Of a DNA stretch of 64,000 nt, positions 55,903-64,000 are shown one piece after another. The position numbers were made by a program, and so were the translations under genes. This DNA is from Melastoma dodecandrum (taxonomy: Eukaryota; Streptophyta; Magnoliopsida; Myrtales; Melastomataceae). The notes beneath the pieces were generated by a model. That model did no database searches, was not told the origin of the DNA, and saw only the letters and a program-made list of their open reading frames with translations. The DNA lies in NCBI GenBank assembly GCA_029817715.1, contig JARUPY010000605.1, forward strand, positions 1,922,001-1,986,000, in the 5' to 3' direction. Position 1 is the stretch's first letter, and the number at the start of each line of letters is the position of its first letter.

Positions 55903-56660
55903 ATTAATGATGAAAGGTTCTCAATATATTAGGGATGATGAATAATAATTGCAGAATCAACATCATGTTCTTCACCGAATCTTGACTTCTCCGCGTTCAA
56001 TACGCTTTCCATTTCTTCAGGCCAACGACGACGGAAACCCGAAACCCACCACAATCCGAACAAGATGAACCTGTCCGACCACCTGCAGCGGACGAATATC
56101 AACTCGTCACTCCGCCTGCAGCCGAAGAACACTCCCTTGTCGGACCAACTGCAGCCGAAGAAGATGAGCATGAAACTCGACCTGCAGCCGAAGAGGAGGG
56201 ACGATGCCGAAGACCTGGGACGATGCCTTCCAGCCGAAGATCTCGGAGGATGACCTGCAGAATGTGGTATGGGTTGAAGACGACTTTCTGCCCAAGATCT
56301 GGGACGAAGACGACCTGCACCAGCAAATCTGGGACGCAGCCACAAAGCCCAAGATCTGGGTCGATGACGGAATGCCGGCTGGGAGAAATCAGGGACGAAG
56401 AGCAGCTGACGAATTGAAGAATCCTTGAATGACCGTCTGCAGCTTGGACTACTACCTCTGCCTACGGGAGCAACACCTCGTCAGGAAGACTGGTGGAATG
56501 ACTCCAAATAGAACTACAGACGCAAACCACCAGCCAATTAAATGCGGATGTGGGGGTTAAACTTAGTAAAATTTATGAAACTAGACTTAAAAATCAGTAA
56601 TTAAGTTAGTAAATTATTTACTCGGGGTCACTTAACACAAAGAAAATTAGTAAAATGTTT
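55903..56660. other. Region between transposase and right TIR with imperfect tandem repeats
   Basis: Between about 56085 and 56330 the words CTGCAGCCGAAGA, CCAGCCGAAGA and GACCTGCA repeat at uneven spacing of about 15-45 bp. This gives Asp/Glu/Pro-rich frames on the plus strand. It may be an expanded low-complexity exon of the transposase gene or non-coding. No domain. Confidence 0.45.
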
Positions 56661-57452
56661 CGTAAATTAGTAATAAGTTTAGTAACCAGGGTAACCCGGT
56701 AATTTCACATCCAAAATAGGTTCGGAGTTAGGTTCGGAAACACTGTTCTAATTAGTAAATTCGTTGGTAAACACGTTCATTTTTTAGTAACAGTTTACTA
56801 ATATTTTTAGTAAAAACATGTCAAAATTAGTAAACATTTACTAAAAACGTAGGACTTTACTAACAGTTTTACTAACTGGAAGAGATTTTTACTAAAAAAG
56901 ATACCAGAATTAGTAAACAATTACTAATTATCGGCTTCTTTCGCACAGTAAAAAGTAGTAAATTTTACTACTTTTTTTAGTAAATTTACGCTGACCTTAC
57001 TAAAACTTATCCGTTAGTAAAAGACAACTCAGATTTAGTAAAAAAAGTAGTAAAATTTACTAATATTTTTACTAACAATACGTTGACTTTACTAAAAAAA
57101 CTAACAACTTTTAGTAAAGTCAACGTACAATTAGTAAAAAAGCTAGTAAATTTTACTACTTTTTTTACTAAATCTGAGTTGACTTTACTAACGAAAAAGT
57201 TTTAGTAAAGTCAGCGAAAAATTAGTAAACTTTAACTTGTTTGAACAGTAAAAAAGTAGTAAATTTTACATACTTTTTTACTAATTCTGCGTTGACTTTA
57301 CTAAAAGAAGACCGGATTTTAGTAAATTTTACTATATTTTTTACTAAAATCGCGATGACTTAGTTAGTAACGGTCAACTTTTAGTAAAATTTATTAAAAA
57401 AATTTAATAGTAATTAATAAACCACGTAACGAATATACCGATAGCCGCTTCC
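56661..57452 (-). repeat. Right terminal inverted repeat of the Mutator-like element
   Basis: Complement of 42779-43575. Both arms are locally self-complementary because TTTAGTAAA and TTTACTAAA alternate, so each could form many small hairpins. Confidence 0.9.
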
Positions 57453-58034
57453 AAAATATCCATCATGTGGCGATCACGGTCTAAAGGATCGTTGTTATGG
57501 TGAGATTGGGCTTGGCATTTGTTCCCTCCCGTCGACAATCAAGAGAGTCGACACAAAAAATGAAAGAGCAACCAATTATTGGATTTTAAGTGAGGGTGAC
57601 GTGTGGGTAAACTTGGTTGTAATTAAATTGCAGGGATGTTGAGGCGCACCTCAATGTCCAGCCTCTGCTCATCATCGTCTTCTTTGTTTTTACCTTTTCT
57701 TGTTTGAAAGTGTTCAAAAGTCAAACTAAAGTTTTCGTCTCGTCTTGTGTCTGGGATTATCTGGTTGGGTGGGGGGTCCTCGCCAACACCCACCCACCCG
57801 CAGAATTGGCCGCCGGCAGATCTCTCCCTCCTCCTCCGCCTGCCGTTGATTCTCGCGTGGGGATCTCCGTCCTGAGTAGATCTTTCGGTCTGCGTCTCTC
57901 TCTCTCTCTCTCTGGGTCTATCTCCCCTAGCTATTTCATCCTCCTTGTCGAGGCCATGACCTTCTATATCCTAATCGTGGGTTATCGGCATCTGTTTGCT
58001 CCATAGCATCAACAGAGAGAGGGGTAGGGAGTCG
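57453..58034 (+). promoter_or_regulatory. Upstream region of the phytolongin gene with CT-repeat leader
   Basis: Begins with the right target duplication of the Mutator element. A CT-dinucleotide tract at about 57897-57914 lies about 120 bp before the start codon, probably in the 5' leader. No clear TATA box was picked. Confidence 0.4.
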
Positions 58035-58883
58035 ATGATGGGTTCGATTCCGAGCACCGTTCACTACTGCAGCGTGTCTAGGGCGAATAGGGTGCTTTAC
58101 GCCTACAGTACTGGGAATCATGAGATTGATAATCTGGCAGCCTTGTGCCTGGAGAACGTACCCCCCTTTCACAAGTGGTACTCCGAGACTTTCGCTGGTA
58201 AGACCTTCGGTTTCTTGGTTGAAGACGGCTACACTTACTTCACCATCGTGGACGACGGCCTGAGGAGCCCTGGTCTCCTGACGTTCCTGGGCCACGTGAG
58301 GGATGAGTTTAGGAAGGTAACCAGGAAGGGATCGCGGGGCAGTTTCTCCAGCTCCAGCTCCAACTCCGCCTTCTTGCAGGAGCAGCTGCTACCCATCGTA
58401 CGCCGCCTGATCGCTTCCCTGGAAAGTGTTGTTTCCCAGGGCGGCAATGATTGGTCTGTGGAGATCGCCTCAGCTGACGATGCTGGGTTGTCTCCATCGC
58501 CGAGCAATGCAGATGGGCAGAATGAACTTGTCAGCTCCACGATAGCCCCTCTGCTGGGTAAAAGCAGCTTTCATGAGAAAAAGAAGGCCAAAGATCACGT
58601 CCTCATGATGAGAGACATCGAATTGGAGGAGCACAGGAATTCGAGTGATCGAGGGGGGAGGTCAGATCCTGCGCCCTCAGGTACTGCTAGCCTAGGAAGG
58701 TCGGGATCTGCAGTTCTGATGCAGAAGGATTATGGTTCAATGAGGAATAGATCGGGTCCCCAAAATGTCAGAAAGAAATGGTGGCGCCTTGTGCGGATTG
58801 TTCTGGCCATTGATGCGTCTGTCTGTGTAGTTCTCTTCCTAATTTGGTTGTTGGTCTGTTTCCGAACACGGTGTATGCGCTGA
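58035..58883 (+). CDS. Phytolongin (longin-domain SNARE-like protein)
   Basis: Single-exon gene of 282 aa, two adjacent ATGs (58035 and 58038); the family normally begins MGSI, so 58038 is equally likely and shortens it by one residue. Residues about 1-125 form a longin domain (TVHYCSVSRANRVLYAYSTG, ENVPPFHKWYSETFAGKTFG, YFTIVDDGL, FLGHVRDEFRKV). A Ser-rich linker follows, then a basic stretch and a single C-terminal membrane anchor (RIVLAIDASVCVVLFLIWLL). The canonical R-SNARE motif is absent, as in Phyl proteins, which act in ER-Golgi-endosome trafficking. The Mutator element ends about 580 bp upstream. Confidence 0.92.
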   Translation: MMGSIPSTVHYCSVSRANRVLYAYSTGNHEIDNLAALCLENVPPFHKWYSETFAGKTFGFLVEDGYTYFTIVDDGLRSPGLLTFLGHVRDEFRKVTRKGSRGSFSSSSSNSAFLQEQLLPIVRRLIASLESVVSQGGNDWSVEIASADDAGLSPSPSNADGQNELVSSTIAPLLGKSSFHEKKKAKDHVLMMRDIELEEHRNSSDRGGRSDPAPSGTASLGRSGSAVLMQKDYGSMRNRSGPQNVRKKWWRLVRIVLAIDASVCVVLFLIWLLVCFRTRCMR

Positions 58884-59933
58884 GGAATTTGCAATGGGTG
58901 AGTTTACCACAAGATGAGAGCTGAAGCCACCAACGGATAGCAGTAAAAGCTGGTTGTGATTCCATTTGAAAAGGTTATGTTGCTTCCGTTTGCCCTAACA
59001 CGAAGGCCCTGTTTGATGGATAGCAGACGACCTCCTCCTCAAAATCTCCAAAGATGAGATAATGAAAAAGGAGAACTGGCGGGGTAGTTACTTAAACTTA
59101 ATATTACTTGTGCTTTTATAGCACAAAGCTCATGGTTTTTGCGGCTTCTGTTTCTACCGGTTCGAGTTAAACAGACGTGTTTGTGTGTGTGTAGATAGTT
59201 GCTTCGCTGCTGTATGTAGTTGGGGTTCGTTGCTCTGTTGTACCTCTGGGAGGGGTTGATTCATCGTCACTGTGAGGGGGGGTGATATCCCTGTGCTTCT
59301 TGTCAATAAAAGCAAATGGAGGGTGATCTCTCTCCATATATGACCCCCTTTGAAGCTGCTGAATTGGTAGGGTGAGCAGTTGATTTTGTTTCTTGAAGGT
59401 GAGAAGAAGGATTCAAAAGATGATGCAAGATGGATGTGGGGAAGGGAAGGGAGGGGTTGGATTTTTGGGCTAGCCAAAGCCCAAAAGAAATATCCGATGC
59501 CAAACTACTAATATGATTCATCAGGGTCCCAGGTCTGCCAAAGGAAACAGGGGACAAGACGACAGTACGAGTCCCTCTCATCTATTTTTAATTTATTAAT
59601 ATGACCTAAAATTCCGCCGCCTAATTAGTTAATTTTACTTTTTTAAAATTTTATTTTTTTTGGGGTATCAAAATGGGGATCGTCGGCACATATCACATAA
59701 AAAAACGCAGCCCCCCAACAGGAAATACTCTCTTTCCCATCCCCATTCCCCTTCCTTTTGAACATTCTCCTCCTCCTCCGTCGGACCCTAACTCTTTAGA
59801 TCTGTTGATATTTACTAACCCACTCGCCCCTCTCAAGTCGACTCGGATCCTCCGATCTGATCCTCCCCATCTCTATCTATCTAGCTCACAAACAAAGGAG
59901 TGAAGAAGGAAGATCCAGAAGGAGTAGGATATC
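58884..59933. other. Intergenic region between phytolongin and the RRM gene
   Basis: Holds the phytolongin 3' end and the RRM gene promoter/leader. Overlapping minus-strand open frames (59154-59477, 59303-59581) show no domain and are not called. Confidence 0.45.
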
Positions 59934-62515
59934 ATGACTCCCTCCTCTAACAACAACAACAACCACGGTGTTGTGGTAGCAGCATCAGCAGCAGCAGGAG
60001 GAGGTGGAGGAGGGGGTCATTTTGGGGACACCACTTATACCAAGGTGTTCGTCGGAGGCCTTGCCTGGGAGACTCATAAGGACACCATGAAGAAGTACTT
60101 TGAGCAGTTTGGGGAGATATTGGAGGCCGTCGTCATCACCGACAAGGCCACCGGCAGGTCCAAGGGCTATGGCTTCGTACGCTTCTTCTTCTTCTTCTTC
60201 TTCTCCTCCTCCTTCTTGTACTAACTACTTCCCTCGCTTGGGTTGTTGCTTCGGACGGCTAGATCCTGAACAAAATGGTGACTTTTCAGGTGACGTTCAG
60301 GGAGGCGGATGCGGCGATGAGGGCCTGCGTGGACGCATCTCCAGTGATAGACGGGAGGAGGGCCAACTGCAACCTGGCTTCCCTCGGCCTTCAGAGATCC
60401 AAACCCTCCACTCCTAAACACGGTTGCTTTTTTTCTCTCTTTAATTTTCTTCATTTTAAGGGTCGAACCTTGGGTTTATGTTAGTAAAAGCTGAGTTGTG
60501 GGTTAATTCATGTGAGATCTGTCTTCTTCTTGTGGCGGCAGCAGGAGGAGGAGGAGGAGGAGGGACGATGAGGAGCTTGAGGGTGATGAGTGGGTTTCAG
60601 TCAGGGTTCCCTTCATCGGCGACCAACACCTTTCCCCATTACGCCATCCAACAAGGCATCCCTTTTAACGTCTACGGGTCTCTGCTCCTTATCATTTCTT
60701 TTATGTTTTGAGGATATGGGTTTCATCATCCTCCTCTCTGTCGAAACCACGTGCATTGTTTCACCTCACCTTTGCCAACTCATCATCATCTTCACATGTC
60801 CCTTCCTTTTTGTTTTTCTATATCCATCTCATAATTTAGCTTAGGGTTGGTTCTGTCCTCCACCATCCCCACACACACACATGCATTTGCTTGCCACCCC
60901 CCCCCCCCCACCTCCCCTATCATACACCCTTTTTTTTTTTGCTTTGCTCAACCCTTATCCGGTCAAAAAAGTGCAAAGAGGAGAAACTTAAGACCACATG
61001 GGTATTGATGGCTTTCCTACTTTTTCCACCCCCACCTCCCTCACATAGAAATGTTTTTATTCGTGAAAAAAAAGATGCCTCCTTCGTTTGATTACAGTGG
61101 CATTGCCTTCACATGTCTAAGGTTTCTCTCATCTAGGGTTTTATTATGATTTCATGAATGCATGAAGTGGCAGATAAAAAGACCAACGTATTCTTATTTC
61201 GGTTTCCTTTTTCTTTTTTTTTTTTTTGAATCTCCATCCAGGTACTCCCATTATTCCCTGGATTATTCTTACCCCACGGTTCGTAAGCAAATTCCTCTTC
61301 CTCCTCCTTCTCCTTCTTCTTCTTCTCACCTCTGTCCTGTCGTTTAGAATGATTATGGGTTTGTTTCATTTCGTTTTTATCACGCGGGAATCATCATAGG
61401 ATGCTCTGTTGGTGGGCACACTACCCTATGATGACCTTTCCCTGGAGATCGCAGTTACTTTATTTATTTATTTATTTATCGGAATACCCAAATTACCACC
61501 TTTATTTTCCTATCCTTTTTCTCCTGCTACGATGCTTGTTCCTCACCTTAGCTGACAATAATAGTATGTTATCATGGCCTAAAATCATGTGTCATTATTA
61601 TTATTCACTGAGTTTTAGAGTTTCCCAGTGACCTAAGAACAATGTTTTCCACATAAAATACGAATTATTTCTTTCTTCAAACGGCATCTTTCCTTTTTTT
61701 AGAACCAAAAGAGAAAGAAAAAGTAATAGTTACCTCCTACCGTCCGACAATAATTTAGGATGCAATTCAAGGTAAGTTGTAAAGAAACAACAAACTGTGT
61801 GATGAACCAGGGCTACTATGGCATGTATGGAGCAGCAGCGGCCGCTGCTTCAGCGCAATACCCCATTTATGGAACTGGGGCAAATACCGTGATGAGCAGT
61901 GCAACCACAGCGGCATACTACCCGTACCTGCACCTCGGTGAGGCAGGCAGCAGTGGAGGGAACGGTTACACTTGTGGCTTCCAATATCCTCACCACCTCT
62001 TTCCCTATTCCACTGCCGCCATGAATTCGACCGCAGCAGGATATCCAGCCCACCACCATCACTATGCCTCGGCCATGTCCCTCGCTCACACTCCGGCCAT
62101 TCACTCAGGTTTGTTCTCTTTGTTTCCAGCTTAGATTACTTCTCTTTCTGGCACTCTATTCTAATTTAACTAGGAGAAGGTGCTTGAAGGGGATGCTTTC
62201 AAGAATAGTCAATATCTGACACCCGACATGTCTTTATTCAGGAAAAATATAGTATAGGAACGTTATGTTAGGATGAAGTTTATAAAAAGGAAAAAGGTAA
62301 ATTCTTTTCAGACAAGGAACGACTGAGTCGATGAGTTTGACCGGCCAGTACTAATTATAATCCTAGGAGTGAGGAAGTCCCTTGTGTTTTATCTTTGTAG
62401 GTTGATTCATTTGGGGTGAATGATATGAAAATGGGGTACTAATATCTTTGACAGTGTGCTTTGCTGTACCGCAGGCGTGACGATGGCTCTGCATGCTCCC
62501 ATACCTCATCGTTAG
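59934..62515 (+). CDS. RRM RNA-binding protein, RBM24/38-ARP1 type
   Basis: 295 aa in 6 exons: 59934-60176, 60290-60422, 60542-60677, 61242-61278, 61811-62108, 62475-62515. One RRM: RNP2 KVFVGGL (37-43) in exon 1, and RNP1 KGYGFVTF (77-84) split across the first intron. After the RRM come a Gly-run, then [30 protein letters not shown] and a Tyr/Ala/His-rich low-complexity C-terminus ending HAPIPHR, the usual architecture of this plant group. The third exon has a CAGCAG acceptor (60539-60544), so a 3-nt shift giving 294 aa is possible. Poly-Asn and poly-Gly runs are found near the N-terminus. Confidence 0.92.
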
Positions 62516-64000
62516 TCTCATTTCATCCTTCTAAACTCAAAAACACTCATTCCACAACCTACACCCCCCTCTCCCTTTCTTCAAACTTGCCCACTTTTTG
62601 GTCTCCCATAATCACTTCCTTAAGCCTTAGCCCTAACCATGGTGTTTTTTTTTTCTCTTAATCATTCCTAACAAAAAGAAGCCCCCATGCTTGGCGTGCA
62701 TTGGGCGTCGTCTCATTTCAAGCCTTCTTTAAGGGCTTACTTACCCCTCTTTGACTCCATATGTTTGGAGGAATTGAGTCTCATGCATGCATGCATTGCA
62801 TCCTTGCATTGTTTTTTTCAATCAAGTCAAGGATTTTATTCTTTCTCTCTCTCTCTCTGTAAACCAAAGGCATGGTTTTCTTCTCTTAAAAAGTCGGCCA
62901 TCGTTTGGCCTTTTGACTCGTTTAGCCCCCTCCCCCCCAGACAAGGCTATGTCTGAAAAGTAGAAAAGGAAAGAACCACGTCTTGTAAATTTTCAAACCA
63001 ACTTCTTGGCCAACCCAACCCCCCCTTTTTCCTAGGACTATTCAATTTCTTGTATTTCCCCACTTGGGTTTTTCACTGATCAACTCGACTCAGAAGGGCC
63101 TGGCGTGCCCCCAAGTTTTGTTGCTTTTAACTAGCTGAAGAAGTCCTTTGAATTCTGTAAAAAAAGGAATAGAAGTAGGTTAGTTGTAAGGCACTCATCT
63201 TAACTGCATGAAAATGCTGATCATTTTCCCTTGGGGATAAGGGGAAAAAGGCAATAACATGGTAGAGGGTAAAAGGTAGAAAGAAAAGAAGCAGGGGATT
63301 GAACTGTTGGGAGGTTCTTTCCCGTGTAAGTGTTAGGTGAGTAGCAAGTTCATTTGTTGCATCTAGCTTTGGACAATAAGTAGTTGACCATTTTTGTTCT
63401 GAGAATCCCATGAAAGGGCATGGAGCTCAGGACATCCTTCTGCATGTAACCCAAAAAGAACTGGGATATATTTTGTTTCCCAAGGGTTATCTTCCTCTAA
63501 CCTAGCTTTTTTACAAATCGACCATGGTTAGGACTTAGGGCGACCCCTGCCCCCTCTTCTTTCCCCTCCACACCATTCGCCCTCATTCTCCCAGTGTCCT
63601 CCTTCCACATGCCATCGAAGCATACAGATGGTGCACCAATCCCAGTCCCCTCTCCAATCATGCATCTGGTCATCCCTCCATCCACCCCCCCCCCCCACCT
63701 CCAGGCATATCCATCTCATCAGGAGCATTCGACGTCGCTGCCACTGCCGTGATCAGGTCAACGGTCATCTCCCCCCGGGCAACATAAAGCAACATCTGCC
63801 AATGTGAACTTGGTTTTTATATGCATTTATTCAGTGGAAGACTTGATATTTCATCAGTTATGATGTATGGATGGACCCGGCGGGCAGTAGAGACAGATAG
63901 AACATAAGAAGTATCACATCCAACCGTAATCCTTGCCGGATGAGGTTGGAGCTCTGTTGCTTCCTTCCAGTTATATTGCTTTTAGAAGTATTTTTCTTCT
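62516..64000. other. RRM gene 3' region and unassigned sequence to the window end
   Basis: The first few hundred bases should be the 3' untranslated region. Homopolymer and pyrimidine tracts are frequent (62650-62660, 62930-62940, 63687-63697). Open frames at 63127-63411 and 63497-63728 (minus) overlap and lack domains. I see no gene. Confidence 0.4.

Larger units (their letters stand above)
42779..57452. mobile_element. 14.7-kb Mutator-like element carrying Ulp1 protease and FAR1-type transposase
   Basis: Ends G(A/G)AAGCGGCTA and its complement bound the element. Long terminal inverted repeats occupy 42779-43575 and 56661-57452. Flanking 9-mers GAGATATCC (42770-42778) and AAAATATCC (57453-57461) differ by two G/A changes and look like an aged target duplication. 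Inside are two convergent, decayed genes: Ulp1/C48-like (plus, about 44654-53470) and a transposase with FAR1-type DNA-binding and SWIM domains (minus, 53755-55902). A Copia element is nested at 47562-52395, so the element itself was about 9.8 kb. Mutator elements with captured ULP genes (Kaonashi type) are known in plants. Confidence 0.88.

Noticed and set aside
59154..59581. Minus-strand frames of 92-107 codons upstream of the RRM gene
   Set aside because: Overlapping frames, no domain, and located in a probable 3' region or promoter.
63497..63728. Minus-strand Gly-rich frames near the window end
   Set aside because: Arise from a pyrimidine-rich tract; two frames overlap and neither has a recognisable feature.

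Overview
This is a nuclear segment of a flowering-plant genome. A TIR-NB-LRR resistance gene, a nuclear-encoded plastid IF-1 and canonical GT-AG introns point to a eudicot. The TNL resembles the flax L6-like genes that are abundant in Myrtales, but that placement is inference. Six genes look intact: a TNL receptor (5148-9262, +), plastid IF-1/infA (9627-10073, -), SCYL2-type pseudokinase (16361-24743, +, 14 exons), eIF2D/ligatin (26224-29874, +, 8 exons), a phytolongin (58035-58883, +) and an RRM protein of the RBM24/38-ARP1 type (59934-62515, +, 6 exons). Every exon junction I give keeps the reading frame.

The rest is mostly transposon DNA and decayed genes. Left part (1-4485): an element end built of GGCCGAC palindromes, a decayed Ty3/gypsy integrase tail, and a 660-bp palindromic element whose arms carry tRNA-like sequence, flanked by a 9-bp repeat. 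Between infA and SCYL2 lies a 2.6-kb solo LTR (11710-14305) with inverted TGTAACGACC ends and a TGGTG target duplication. Downstream of eIF2D is a frame-damaged coiled-coil gene (30604-32302, -) followed by a complete but disabled Copia element (32340-37012, -). Next come an LTR-like region with a 16-bp tandem repeat, and a Mutator-type MITE (39465-40183) with a perfect 10-bp target duplication.

The largest feature is a 14.7-kb Mutator-like element (42779-57452). It has about 800-bp terminal inverted repeats made of TTTAGTAAA/TTTACTAAA units and two convergent decayed genes: a Ulp1/C48 protease gene (+) and a FAR1/SWIM-type transposase (-). It sits in a decayed RING-H2 (ATL) gene. A second Copia element (47562-52395, -) lies inside it, with its GTAAG target duplication on a splice donor of the Ulp1 gene. 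That Copia carries the most unusual signal I found: the hexamer CAGAAG (CTTCTG on the + strand) occurs about 45 times in 4.8 kb, in all reading frames and in both LTRs, against about one expected.

The intact genes do not form a pathway. They are ordinary housekeeping and immunity loci separated by nested insertions. All calls are from reading the sequence by eye; homology statements rest on recalled family motifs, not searches.
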